From: a virus
Reading direction: 5' to 3' (one strand)
Length of the DNA stretch: 39,664 nt
Virus record (IMG/VR): IMGVR_UViG_3300038409_000294
Location: 1-39,664 of that record
The notes beneath the pieces are model-generated. The model saw nothing but the letters and a program-made list of their open reading frames with translations, did not search any database and was not told the DNA's origin. Made by a program: the position numbers and the translations under genes. Below are positions 1 through 8,407 of the stretch, in pieces (position 1 is the first letter of the stretch; every line of letters begins with the position of its first letter).

Positions 1-225
1 TGCGGCGAGCAGCGGCCGGATGATCGCGGTGTACCAACGGCCCTGCTCCGCAATAATGATCGCGGAGGCCTGTTTGCGCGCTTCGATCTCGGCCTCGATC
101 TCCTTGGCGGCGAGATCAGCAGCGATGCGATCCTGCGTGTTTGCGGCATCGAGTTTAGCTTTGTAGGCATTGATCAACCCGGAAACCACAGGCCCGCCGA
201 TGAGGCTCGCAAGCCAGGTCCACAT
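1..225 (-). CDS. Holin-like phage protein, partial (C-terminus outside window)
   Basis: The visible part is the first 75 residues, from an ATG at 225 with a good ribosome site (CAGGAG, 9 nt upstream). It begins with a short hydrophobic stretch (MWTWLASLIGGPVVSGLI) and continues as a charged, alanine-rich helix (AYKAKLDAANTQDRIAADLAAKEIEAEIEARK). It then returns toward a hydrophobic segment (WYTAIIRPLLAA) where the window ends. This layout resembles the small 3-TM holin-type proteins next to endolysins in alphaproteobacterial phages and GTAs. That assignment is by recollection of the family pattern, not by a search. It is the most downstream gene of the late operon seen here, beside a second membrane protein and the endolysin, which supports a role in lysis. 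Confidence 0.6.
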   Translation of the reverse strand, partial: MWTWLASLIGGPVVSGLINAYKAKLDAANTQDRIAADLAAKEIEAEIEARKQASAIIIAEQGRWYTAIIRPLLAA

Positions 226-228
226 GGC

Positions 229-618
229 TCACTGCTCCTGCGGCGCGGGCGACCCGTTACCGAGTTCGCGTTCGTGCCGCCTGTCGGCGAGTTCGCGGAA
301 ATACTTCATGACGGCGGTCACGGCGATCAGGATCAGCGGCCAAGCCCAGGACGGCACCTGCGCGGCGATCGAGCTCACATCGACGCCGCCCACGATCGGT
401 GCGAAGAAGTCGTAGCCGCTCACGATGGCGCTTGCGGCGATGACGATCGCGGACGAGAGCTTCTGCTTGATGCCGGCAAACTTCTCGCGCAGGGCCGCGA
501 AGAAATTCTCCTCGTCCTGATAGAGCTCGCGGAAGGCCGGGCGCAATTTCAGGATCGGGCGAATCCAGAACCAGTAGACCGCAACGAGCGTTGCGGCGAT
601 CGAGATGAACAGCAGCAT
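229..618 (-). CDS. Small membrane protein of the lysis cassette, putative holin or lysis accessory
   Basis: A 129-residue protein with an N-terminal membrane segment (residues about 2-20, MLLFISIAATLVAVYWFWI). A charged helix about 25-50 follows, then a hydrophobic stretch about 55-72 and a C-terminal membrane segment (WAWPLILIAVTAVMKYF). The tail is charged. A TTG codon at 624 would add two residues, but the ribosome site GGAGAG lies directly against it and at a normal distance from the ATG at 618, so 618 is preferred. It sits between the endolysin and another holin-like gene. The exact role (holin, antiholin or spacer protein) cannot be told from the sequence. I do not recognise a named family. 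Confidence 0.6.
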   Translation of the reverse strand: MLLFISIAATLVAVYWFWIRPILKLRPAFRELYQDEENFFAALREKFAGIKQKLSSAIVIAASAIVSGYDFFAPIVGGVDVSSIAAQVPSWAWPLILIAVTAVMKYFRELADRRHERELGNGSPAPQEQ

Positions 619-636
619 GGGCAACTCTCCTGTGGT

Positions 637-1452
637 TCAGGCGGTGGCGAGTGCAGGAACGACGGACGTTTCGGGGATCGCGGCTTCCTGCCGGCGCTGG
701 TGCCAGCGGTTGAGCGCGTAGACCGAGCCGCCGACGATCAGGACGACGCCGCAGCCGAGCGCTGCGGTCTCTACGGGATGGGCGGCAATCCAGTCCCAGA
801 AGCCGCCACCGGCAGCGACCGGCGCGGCCGTGCCGCCACCGACGATCACTTTCCTTGCGGCTGCCGGTGCCGGCACGACGCCCTTGCCGGGGACCGGCGA
901 CGCGTCAGGCACGATCGAGGGCGCCAGCGCCTGTTGGGTCGCCATGCGCAGGCTGACGGATTTGACGGCAGCAACGCGCGTGCCCCAGCCCTTGCCGAAC
1001 ACCGGCCAGGTCTTCAGGCGCTTGAGGAAGGCAAGACGCTCGTCGTTGATCGCGACGACAAGCGCTTTCGGGTCGCGTTTGGCGACGGCACGCAGCACCT
1101 CGTCGGTGACGACATAGGTGGTGTCGGGCAGACCGACGACCCGGCGCAGAACCTTGCCGCTGCGACCAGTCCCGGAATTCACGCCGTAATCAAACACCGA
1201 GTAATCGACGCCGGCCGGCAGCTCGTCACAGCGCTGCGCATCCCAATAGCGCTTGCGGTAGATCACCTTGGCCTCGCCGACCGTCATGGCGCGCACGTCG
1301 GCCGCCGTGGCATTCGGCTTCACGTATTTGCGATAGTCGTAGATCGTGATGCCGAAATTCGTCGGTCCGCCCGGGTCGGACGGATGGTTGGTGTAGCCGC
1401 CCTCATGCGCGAGCAGGCGCCGCAGCGCCTCGTCATAAGTCGAAGCCGCCAT
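637..1452 (-). CDS. Endolysin: GH108 lysozyme with C-terminal membrane segment
   Basis: A 271-residue muramidase-type lysin that cuts peptidoglycan at the end of infection. The N-terminus holds the glycoside hydrolase 108 signature: catalytic Glu17 in HEGGYTN, followed by PGGPTNFGIT. A GH108-associated peptidoglycan-binding half follows, with the typical YWDAQRCDELP and VFDYGVNSG segments. After about residue 175 comes a low-complexity Ala/Pro/Val linker and a hydrophobic helix (AALGCGVVLIVGGSVYALNRW), then a short basic tail. The C-terminal anchor is an addition to the plain GH108 enzyme and suggests that the lysin is held at the inner membrane until it collapses. The start at 1452 has GGAG upstream. 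A hairpin terminator lies between this gene and the upstream gene, so lysis genes may have separate expression. Confidence 0.88.
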   Translation of the reverse strand: MAASTYDEALRRLLAHEGGYTNHPSDPGGPTNFGITIYDYRKYVKPNATAADVRAMTVGEAKVIYRKRYWDAQRCDELPAGVDYSVFDYGVNSGTGRSGKVLRRVVGLPDTTYVVTDEVLRAVAKRDPKALVVAINDERLAFLKRLKTWPVFGKGWGTRVAAVKSVSLRMATQQALAPSIVPDASPVPGKGVVPAPAAARKVIVGGGTAAPVAAGGGFWDWIAAHPVETAALGCGVVLIVGGSVYALNRWHQRRQEAAIPETSVVPALATA

Positions 1453-1470
1453 GTCGGTTCTCCAAATGAG

Positions 1471-1490
1471 AAAAGCCGCCCGGAGGCGGC
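1471..1490 (-). terminator. Rho-independent terminator-like hairpin upstream of the endolysin
   Basis: On the minus strand the sequence reads GCCGCC-TCCG-GGCGGC followed by TTTT. This is a perfect 6-bp GC stem with a 4-nt loop and a short U run, 42 bases after the stop of the coiled-coil gene (1533). It would end or weaken late transcription before the lysis genes. No clear promoter for the endolysin is visible in the 80-bp gap, so partial read-through is likely. Confidence 0.6.
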
Positions 1491-1532
1491 CTGGGTTAGG
1501 ATCGGTTTACTTTGTCAGATGGGCGGCACGTC

Positions 1533-1736
1533 CTACGGCGGCTCGTGCGGCTCCTTGGCCTTCGCGAGCTCGTCCTGGAGCGCATCGATGCGAGCGAGGT
1601 GCAGCTCGTTCTGCTCGTTCGCCGCCGCCAGGTTGGCGGCAAGGTTGGCGGCGCGCTCCGACAGCACCTCGATCTGGGATTGAAGTTCGCGCACGTAGCC
1701 GCGGACGCCGGTCGGCAGCACGATCTGCTCGGTCAT
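1533..1736 (-). CDS. Small coiled-coil protein, unknown function
   Basis: A 67-residue protein starting at the ATG at 1736, which has GAGGAAAG just upstream. A longer in-frame reading to 1886 lacks support because it overlaps the tail fibre gene. Residues about 12-60 form a heptad-like coiled coil (REL-SQIEVLSERAANLAANLAAANEQNELHLARIDALQ), rich in Ala, Leu and Glu. There is no membrane segment or signal peptide. It lies between the tail fibre gene and the lysis genes. It could be a fibre chaperone or a small structural protein; the family is not recognised. Confidence 0.6.
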   Translation of the reverse strand: MTEQIVLPTGVRGYVRELQSQIEVLSERAANLAANLAAANEQNELHLARIDALQDELAKAKEPHEPP

Positions 1737-1749
1737 GGCCTTTCCTCGT

Positions 1750-3105
1750 TCAGGCGATGCGGGCGCCGCAGAAGTTGTTGGTGTTGGCGGCGACATAGCC
1801 GTCATTGGTGATGAACTGGATGCGCGCGTCGACCGTGTCGCCGGCGTTGAGCTTGAGCACCGCGGTCGTATGCAGGAACGTGCCAAGATCGACGACGGTC
1901 TTGGTCAGTACCTCGGACTGCGTGACGATCGAACCGTTGAGATAAAGGGCAAGGTCGACCTCGGTCGGCAGCGCGGCGTTCTTTTTGAAGACGAAGTGGG
2001 CGCCGAAGAGGTAATAGCCCGCAACCGGCGCCACGAAATTGCTGTTCGCCGCGCTGAATGCGTTCTGGTCGTTGTGGTTGGCGTTGTTGAAGCCGATCTT
2101 CGCCCAGGCGCCGGCGGCGTGATAATCGTCGAAGTTCACATAAGCCGAGAACTTGGCCCCCTGCGTGTGGTCGATCTTGCCGCTGCTCTTGTCGATCGTC
2201 AGCGCGGTGTAGAAGGTCGACGCGTCAGGCGTGACCTTGACGGTGAAATTGTCATCACCAAGGAGCCCGAACAGTGCCCGGGTGCTGAAGTTGTCCTGCA
2301 GCGTGAAGCCTGCATCCTTCCCCGCCGCGCTCTTGTTGATGGTGACGCGCATGTCGCCGGAGGCGTCCTTGTTGAACAGGATGCCGTCGGCATTGACTGC
2401 GAGCCAGTTGTTGGAGTCGGGCGAGCCGTTGATGCCGATGTGACCATTGCTCTTGTCGATGACGATTGCGGTCTTGAAGGCGGAGCCGTCCGGCGAGACC
2501 TTGACGGTGAAGTTGTTGTCGCCGAGAAGGCCGAACAGCGCCCGTGTGCTGTATGCGTCCTGGAAATTGAACGCGGCATCTTTCCCGGCCGCGCTCTTGT
2601 TCAGCACGATCCGCATGTCGCCCGTTCCGGGCGTCACGTCGTCGTGGCTGAAGAGCGCCGCGTTGGACTTGACAGCAAGCCGGTTGGTCGTGTCGGCTGC
2701 AGTCAGGATGCCGAGCTTGGTGAGCGTGCCGTTGCCGGCAGCGGTAACAGTCAGGTAGCCGCCCGCGGCGGCCAAGTCCGTCCATCCTGACCCGGTCCAG
2801 ACTGTCAGCGCCCCGGTCGCCTCGTCGAAGCAGGTCCAGCCCTTCTTGGGCGCAAGTTTCACCCACTGGCCATTGGTATAGAGCGCGATGTTGAGGTCCC
2901 ACGTCGCCCAGGCGCCGGTCGCGCCGGAGGCGACCTTGTAGCGGTCACCTTCGGCCGGCGAGCCGGGCGGCGCCGTGTGCGTCGAGTCGATCACCGACAG
3001 CATGACGATGGCGTCGAGGATGACGATCGCCTGGTTGTGGGTGACGTGCTTCTGCGACTGGCTTGCCGCGATCAGCGGCATGCCGAGATGAGGCGTATCG
3101 GTCAT
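1750..3105 (-). CDS. Tail fibre: DUF2793 head domain, tandem repeats, C1q-like tip
   Basis: A 451-residue receptor-binding-type protein. Residues about 1-105 match the DUF2793 pattern of GTA and alphaproteobacterial phages (TPHLGMPLIAASQSQKHVTHN, GDRYKVASGATGAW, GWTCFDEATGALTVWTGSGW). Two tandem repeats of about 87 residues follow, each with KSAAGKDA, STRALFGLLGD and NFTVKV and each closing with IDKS. The last about 150 residues are beta-rich and look like a C1q/TNF-type trimeric tip (NFVAPVAGYYLFGAHFVF, LNAGDTVDARIQF). Its start codon follows the stop of the tail tip gene directly (TAAATG), so translation is coupled. Adhesion to the host surface is inferred from domain order and position. 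Confidence 0.82.
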   Translation of the reverse strand: MTDTPHLGMPLIAASQSQKHVTHNQAIVILDAIVMLSVIDSTHTAPPGSPAEGDRYKVASGATGAWATWDLNIALYTNGQWVKLAPKKGWTCFDEATGALTVWTGSGWTDLAAAGGYLTVTAAGNGTLTKLGILTAADTTNRLAVKSNAALFSHDDVTPGTGDMRIVLNKSAAGKDAAFNFQDAYSTRALFGLLGDNNFTVKVSPDGSAFKTAIVIDKSNGHIGINGSPDSNNWLAVNADGILFNKDASGDMRVTINKSAAGKDAGFTLQDNFSTRALFGLLGDDNFTVKVTPDASTFYTALTIDKSSGKIDHTQGAKFSAYVNFDDYHAAGAWAKIGFNNANHNDQNAFSAANSNFVAPVAGYYLFGAHFVFKKNAALPTEVDLALYLNGSIVTQSEVLTKTVVDLGTFLHTTAVLKLNAGDTVDARIQFITNDGYVAANTNNFCGARIA

Positions 3106-6100
3106 TTATGGAACCGTTTTGGTCGCGCCGCTGCCGCGCCCATAGGCGAGGCTCGCCTGGTAGACGGCGAACTTCACTTGCGTCTGGTTGCTGCCGAAGT
3201 CGGCGACCTGCATGGCCGAGGTGTAGACGAAGCTCGGTTGGTTCACGCGAGTGGTACGGACCACTGCGCCGGTGCCGATATTGATGATGTCGATGTCATA
3301 GAGCTCGACCTCTTCGCCGAGGGGTACGTCCGGCGCTTCCCAGTTGTCGCCATCGATGCGGGTGCGGCGAATCCAGCTGAGCGTCCAATCGAAGGTGCTC
3401 AGGTTGCGTATGCCGGCAAGTTGGACCGGGCTGTAGGGTCGAAGGCCTACGCCATCGAAGCTGAATGACGTGACCTGGTAGGTCGGGTCATCGATGGTCT
3501 TGGTCGATGGGCCCCACTTCCAGTTCCAGGGGTTATGCCGCTCGGTGACCGCGATCGACGACTGCATCACAGTGGTGTCGAGCACCACGAATGGCGCACC
3601 GGCAGGGACCGGATCGCGCATGGCATATTCGCTGCCGAGCTGGCCGCGTAGGAGCCGCGTGAGCTTGTACTGGTCGGCCGCGATCAGTTCGGCGGTGGCG
3701 AACTGCAGGATTTCCCATTGGCCGTCGGCGTTGCGAATCGCGCAGGTGTTGCCGCCGGCGAGCACGAACAGGTCATCGAGCGACGAGAGCCCCTGGGTCG
3801 ACGGAATCTGGACAGTGAGGCTGTTCGCCATGTCCCAGTTCCAGAGCGGCCCGGAATAGAAGTCGAACAGCGTCCTGCCGATGGTCGAGCGGTTGATCAT
3901 GAGCTGATCGAGCAGGTAGCCGCTGGTCGCGGGCGACCGGAACACGTTCACCCGCGCCCATGGTTCGGCATAGACGGCCAGACGCGGGACGCCCGGCACT
4001 TCGTTCGGCGTCAGGATCGGCAGATCCATGATCTCAAGCAGCGCCGGCCCAGGCTCCGTCACGGGCTTGGGCTGCCTTGTCGGCGGCGGGCCGTCCGAGG
4101 TGCCGTAGGTCGCCTCATCGGTGCGGACGAGTTTCGCGGGCCGGCTATATTCGAAGCCGACCGAGTCGGCCCGCATCTCGAAAATCCGGCCATTGAGCTC
4201 GAGATAGACCACATCGGTCGGTTCAATCGCGAACGCCGACGGCGGCAACGTCAGCTCGGCGCGCTCGCGCATCACCCAGGCGTCGACCAGCAGCGCGTCG
4301 ACGATACCCTGCGCCTCGGCAAAATCGAACACGATCGCGGGCTGGAGCTCGATGGTCTTTTCGCTCGATCCGCGCAGGCGCCGCGCATAGACGTCGGCCG
4401 CCTGAAAGTCGTTGTCGGGATCGAGGAACTGCAGGTGCACGGTGCGCGGCAGCTCGGTCTCCTGCGCGCGGGTCAGGCTATAGAGGCCCTTACTGTCGGC
4501 ACCGGTGTCGACCAGCTGGTCGAGCACAAACGTCTCGACCGCCGAGCCGCCGCGCTGCACGAACTTAACCAGGCCGCTCGATTCGCAGGCATCGAAGAAA
4601 TAGAGCTGCATCAGCGGCCCCAGCGCCGAGCGCGGGCTCATGACCTTGTCGATCAGGTAGCCGCGGACGATGCCGTTGATGCCGGATACGTCGATCGAGA
4701 CGCCGAGGCCGGCGCAGATTTCGGCCACCACGTCGGCAAGCGTCACCAGGCCTAGCCGTCCGGTGAGCCAATGACCGCGGCGCCAGTTCGGCCCGTCGCG
4801 CCAGACGAGCGAACTATTCGGGTATTGCGGATAGGGCCGCGCGTCCCAGGTCCAGGCCCACATCGAGGCGCGATCGATCATCGGGCCGCCGTAGACCGCG
4901 GACGTGGGATTGTGGCCGCTTGCCGGCTCCCAATAGGTCAGGTGCGCTTCGAGGAATGCGCGCTGGATCAGGTCGTCGCGACGCCCGGTCGAAAAGTAGG
5001 GATAGAAGCTCTCCGACGATTTTGGATCGTAGAAGACGTTCGGCTGATTGCTGCCCTTGTCGATTGCCGGGCAGCCGAACTCGGTGAACCAGATCGGCTT
5101 ACTCTGCGGCACCCAGGCGGTCGGCGTGCCGCTCTCGACCCCGCCCGGCCGGTCGTAGTGCTGGTTCGCCCACCAGCTCTGAAAATCCTTGTAGCGGAAG
5201 ACCCACGGCTTGCCGTAGGCGCCGTCGGTGACCGGCGTGCGGGTTTGCGTCTTGCGGTCATTGCTTGATGCGTAGAACCAGTCGAAGAGCTCGCCGCCCT
5301 CGATGTTACTCTGCAGGTAACCCTGGTCGTAGATCGACGGCGCGCCGGCCGCGGCATCGAGGTGCAGCCGCCCCGAGCGCCAGTCGGAGAGCGGCATGTA
5401 ATTGTCGATCCCGACGAAGTCGATATTCGCGCTCGCCCACAGCGGGTCGAGATGGAAGTAAACGTCGTTCGAGCCATCGCTCGGGCGAAAATTCGCGTAC
5501 TCGCTCCAATCCGCCGCATAGCCGACCTTGCAGCCTGCTCCGACGATCGCTTTCACGTCGGCCGCGAGCGTCACCATCCTGGAGACGGCCGGAAAACTTG
5601 AGGCACTCGACCGCACCGCATTGAGCGCGACCATTTCCGAGCCGATCAGGAAGGCATCGGCCCCGCCGGCCGCGACCGCGAGCTTGGCGTAGTGCAGGAT
5701 GAAGCGCCGGTACGACCATTCGGCTGGGCCACTGTACGGAATGGTGTCGCCGTTCCAGGCGCCGAAATCCGACGGCGCCGCAGTGCCGAAGAACGCTTCG
5801 ACCTGCGTCGCGGCCGTCGCGGTCTTGTCGACCGTGCCGGCGTAACCCGGCGCCGGCGAGCAGGTGATCCGGCCGCGCCAAGGGAACGTCGGCTGGCCGT
5901 TGGTCGCGGCGTTGTCGCTGTAGGGGTTCGGCAGGCTGTTGCCAGCCGACACGTCCATCATCACGAACGGGTAAAGCACGACACGGAAGCCGCGCGCCTT
6001 CAGCTCCGCAATGGCTTGCACGATCGAGCGGTCGGCCGGTGCGCCACCAAGCAACGGCCCGAAGCTGTCGGACGAGACGACATCGGCGCCGCCGCGCCCG

Positions 6101-7044
6101 ATCCCGGCCACCTGCCAGCTCCACGGCGTGTTGGCCTTGGCGGCGAACTCGATCTTCGGCTTGATCTCGCAGTTGCCGCAGCGCAGATCGGTGCCGTGCC
6201 AGGCGACGACGAGCGAGACCGTGTCGATATTCGGGGCGCTCGCCTGCAGCTGATCGAGCGAGACCAGGAAGTCGGCCTTGCCGATGCTGCCGTGCCGGTT
6301 CTCCGCAATGGTGTGGCCAAATCCATCGTCGCGGTAGACCGTGTCGGTCGCATAGGCGAACTCACCAAGACTTGGAATGAGCGTGACGCCGGTCAGGATA
6401 TCCTCGAGGCGGATGCCGTTTGCGGCAGGCCGGCGAATCACCTCCACCGTGATCTGCGGGATGCGGTTGCCGAATTTCTCGACCGGCATCTCCTCGAACA
6501 CGAGGTATGCAAGCCCGCGGAAGCCCGGCACGTTGCCTGAGCCTTCGACCGCCTCGATCTTGGGATCGGCGCCCTGGGCTTCGTCGCCCTTGTAGAGCCG
6601 CCAGGTGAACTGCGACATATCGAGCGGCTTGCCGTCCGCCCAGACGCCGCCGATGTCGACGATCGGACCCTCGCACAGGCCGAGCGCGAACGAGACGTAA
6701 TAAGTGTAGGTCGTGGTGGTCGTGGTGACGGTCTGCCCGCCGCCGCCGCCGCCCTTGCCGCCGCCGCCTTGCGTCTGGGTGGTCGTGGTCACGACCTCCC
6801 GAAAATTGGTCGCCCAGATCATCTGCGGGCTCACCCGCATGCGGCCGTAGACGCGAAGGACCGCCGCCCCCTCGCTTGAGGAGGTGACAAAGAGGCTTGT
6901 GAGCCGCGGGCCTTCCTCCTGATTCTGGATCGGCCCCGGCGCAAAGAGCTTCTGGTCGATGAAACCCCCGGCAAAGGCGCCGACCAGCGCGCCGATCGGG
7001 CCGCCGACCGCATAGCCGGCGATCGACAGCACAAGCTGAGCCAT
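3106..7044 (-). CDS. GTA-type tail tip / host-specificity protein with TIM-barrel domain
   Basis: A 1312-residue protein of the family called glycoside hydrolase/phage tail protein in Rhodobacter GTA. The N-terminus is hydrophobic and glycine-rich (SIAGYAVGGPIGALVGAFAGG). It is followed by the family's usual Gly/Thr tract (GGGGKGGGGGGQTVTTTTTT, about residues 94-113). The central half is the GTA TIM barrel (VVLYPFVMMD, DFVGIDNYMPLSDWR, and KPIWFTEFGCPA with a candidate catalytic Glu). The C-terminal half matches the phage-tail_3 region (DQLMINRSTIGRTLFDF, RLLRGQLGSEYAM). It forms the baseplate hub and is thought to act on cell-wall or capsule sugars during DNA entry. It is the largest gene in the window and lies directly behind the NlpC/P60 gene. 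Confidence 0.9.
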   Translation of the reverse strand: MAQLVLSIAGYAVGGPIGALVGAFAGGFIDQKLFAPGPIQNQEEGPRLTSLFVTSSSEGAAVLRVYGRMRVSPQMIWATNFREVVTTTTQTQGGGGKGGGGGGQTVTTTTTTYTYYVSFALGLCEGPIVDIGGVWADGKPLDMSQFTWRLYKGDEAQGADPKIEAVEGSGNVPGFRGLAYLVFEEMPVEKFGNRIPQITVEVIRRPAANGIRLEDILTGVTLIPSLGEFAYATDTVYRDDGFGHTIAENRHGSIGKADFLVSLDQLQASAPNIDTVSLVVAWHGTDLRCGNCEIKPKIEFAAKANTPWSWQVAGIGRGGADVVSSDSFGPLLGGAPADRSIVQAIAELKARGFRVVLYPFVMMDVSAGNSLPNPYSDNAATNGQPTFPWRGRITCSPAPGYAGTVDKTATAATQVEAFFGTAAPSDFGAWNGDTIPYSGPAEWSYRRFILHYAKLAVAAGGADAFLIGSEMVALNAVRSSASSFPAVSRMVTLAADVKAIVGAGCKVGYAADWSEYANFRPSDGSNDVYFHLDPLWASANIDFVGIDNYMPLSDWRSGRLHLDAAAGAPSIYDQGYLQSNIEGGELFDWFYASSNDRKTQTRTPVTDGAYGKPWVFRYKDFQSWWANQHYDRPGGVESGTPTAWVPQSKPIWFTEFGCPAIDKGSNQPNVFYDPKSSESFYPYFSTGRRDDLIQRAFLEAHLTYWEPASGHNPTSAVYGGPMIDRASMWAWTWDARPYPQYPNSSLVWRDGPNWRRGHWLTGRLGLVTLADVVAEICAGLGVSIDVSGINGIVRGYLIDKVMSPRSALGPLMQLYFFDACESSGLVKFVQRGGSAVETFVLDQLVDTGADSKGLYSLTRAQETELPRTVHLQFLDPDNDFQAADVYARRLRGSSEKTIELQPAIVFDFAEAQGIVDALLVDAWVMRERAELTLPPSAFAIEPTDVVYLELNGRIFEMRADSVGFEYSRPAKLVRTDEATYGTSDGPPPTRQPKPVTEPGPALLEIMDLPILTPNEVPGVPRLAVYAEPWARVNVFRSPATSGYLLDQLMINRSTIGRTLFDFYSGPLWNWDMANSLTVQIPSTQGLSSLDDLFVLAGGNTCAIRNADGQWEILQFATAELIAADQYKLTRLLRGQLGSEYAMRDPVPAGAPFVVLDTTVMQSSIAVTERHNPWNWKWGPSTKTIDDPTYQVTSFSFDGVGLRPYSPVQLAGIRNLSTFDWTLSWIRRTRIDGDNWEAPDVPLGEEVELYDIDIINIGTGAVVRTTRVNQPSFVYTSAMQVADFGSNQTQVKFAVYQASLAYGRGSGATKTVP

Positions 7045-7047
7045 CGG

Positions 7048-7524
7048 TCAGTCCGTCACGTCCGGAAACGCAAACGCATAGGCGATGCGGCGTCGCCAGG
7101 CGGCCGGCAGCGCATTCTCAGCCACCGCATGGCGGTCGTAGGCATGGATGATCGTGTCGGGGCCCGAGGCGATGGCGGCATGCTTGGCCGGACCGCGGTC
7201 CCGGACGCGGATCAGGATCACATCGCCTTCATTAAGCGGCTCACCATCGCGGAACGGCACCGCGTCAATCTCCACAAGATGACGGCGCGCGGCATCGCGC
7301 AGCGTTTCCTGCCCGGTCTCCTCGGCCCAGTTGGGCGAATAGGGCGCGATCGGCTCCTTTTCGGGCCCGCAGAACACGCGATAGACGCCGCGAATAAGCC
7401 CGAGGCAATCGGCGCCGGCGCCCTTGAGCGACGCCTGGTGCCGATAAGGCGTGCCGATCCAGGAGCGCGCCTCGGCGACGATCTCGGCGCGGCTAACCCT
7501 GGCCGCCGACTTTTGATCCGCCAT
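7048..7524 (-). CDS. NlpC/P60-family tail-tip peptidase
   Basis: A 158-residue protein of the NlpC/P60 fold, normally a cysteine peptidase that cuts cell-wall peptides as the tail tip crosses the envelope. The nucleophile is Cys40 in GADCLGLIRG and the active-site His is His115 in PAKHAAI. A further His follows in IIHAYDRH. The N-terminus EIVAEARSWIGTPYRHQ is typical of the family. The gene overlaps the preceding DUF2163 gene by 32 bases and ends 3 bases before the tail-tip gene. This is the same order as in Rhodobacter GTA (DUF2460, DUF2163, NlpC/P60, TIM-barrel). Confidence 0.9.
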   Translation of the reverse strand: MADQKSAARVSRAEIVAEARSWIGTPYRHQASLKGAGADCLGLIRGVYRVFCGPEKEPIAPYSPNWAEETGQETLRDAARRHLVEIDAVPFRDGEPLNEGDVILIRVRDRGPAKHAAIASGPDTIIHAYDRHAVAENALPAAWRRRIAYAFAFPDVTD

Positions 7525-8392
7525 CGTTGGCGTCTCCGGTGTTGGCGTAGCTCGTCACGGCGTCGTTGCCGGGGATGTAGGGGAAGCCGCGGAAGTTCGG
7601 CACGTTGTTGAAGCGGTCCCGGCACGTGGCGAGACTCTTGTCGCAACCGGCGGTCACGCTGAACGTATCGCCGACCGCGATGTCGAACGGCATGGTCTCC
7701 CACAGCTCGAAGGAGACTTCGGCGCCGTTGTTGACATGGAATTTGATTTCCATGATCGCGCCGGCGTTGGCGCCGGTCAGCCACGTCACCTTGCCGCCGG
7801 TGAACCAGCCATCCTGGTAGCCGTCGAGCCCGCTGGCCGAGAACGTGTGATTGGTGGCGACGCCATCGACCGTGCCGCTGCCCTTGTAGGTCGGCGAGTT
7901 CAGATCGACCGTGCAGCGGCTGTCGCCGAGGTCGGCGTCGCACGAGCGCTGGTAGACGCGCCCACGCTCCTGATTGAGCGCATGCGAGAGGCCGCGCATC
8001 TCGGTCGTGAACGCATTGAGCCCCCGCGAAATCTCCCCGACCGAGCCGCAAAACACGATGTCGCGGTCAGTCACATCGGTCCAATCGACCAGGAACAGAG
8101 TCAGCGATGCATTGTCGTAAAGCCCAGCGGCCAAATCTGCTTCGTTGAGTTGGTCGCTCTGCAGTGCGCCGGCGATGTCCATGGTGTCGACGTTGAGCGC
8201 GAGCGTCTGCGTGACGGCCGACGCCGTCATGCCGGCAAGCCGCTCGTAAGTCACACCGTCGAACGTCAGGTCCTCATCGTGGTCGGTAAACCCGATCTTG
8301 ACGCCATCGGTCCGCTGCAGCAGCCAGCAATGACAGAACGTGGTGAGCCCGCTTGCGAGCTTGTCTCGCATCGAGGCTGACAGGTCGCGCAT
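7493..8392 (-). CDS. DUF2163 tail-tip hub protein
   Basis: A 299-residue protein of the DUF2163 / BR0599 family, a distal tail hub component in GTA-like tails. Family traits are visible: the N-terminus with CHCWLLQRTDGVKIGFTDHDEDL, then MTASAVTQTLALNVDTMDIAGAL, and a cysteine-bearing region RSCDADLGDSRCTVDL. The C-terminal part includes CRDRFNNVPNFRGFPYIPGND, where family members carry paired cysteines that may bind an iron-sulfur cluster. The gene overlaps the NlpC/P60 gene by 32 bases, so its last residues and the start of the peptidase share DNA. Function by family and gene order; no enzyme motif seen. Confidence 0.88.
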   Translation of the reverse strand: MRDLSASMRDKLASGLTTFCHCWLLQRTDGVKIGFTDHDEDLTFDGVTYERLAGMTASAVTQTLALNVDTMDIAGALQSDQLNEADLAAGLYDNASLTLFLVDWTDVTDRDIVFCGSVGEISRGLNAFTTEMRGLSHALNQERGRVYQRSCDADLGDSRCTVDLNSPTYKGSGTVDGVATNHTFSASGLDGYQDGWFTGGKVTWLTGANAGAIMEIKFHVNNGAEVSFELWETMPFDIAVGDTFSVTAGCDKSLATCRDRFNNVPNFRGFPYIPGNDAVTSYANTGDANDGGSKVGGQG

Positions 8393-8407
8393 GCTTGAGG
8401 TTGGCCC

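Noticed and set aside
274-1683. Long plus-strand frame of 469 codons across the lysis genes
   Set aside because: It is the complement-strand shadow of a GC-rich endolysin and membrane protein genes; its product is Arg/Asp/Gly-rich with no family look and it has no ribosome site.
3718-4755. Long plus-strand frames opposite the tail-tip gene
   Set aside because: Third-position GC bias of the real minus-strand gene opens these frames; amino-acid composition is unnatural.
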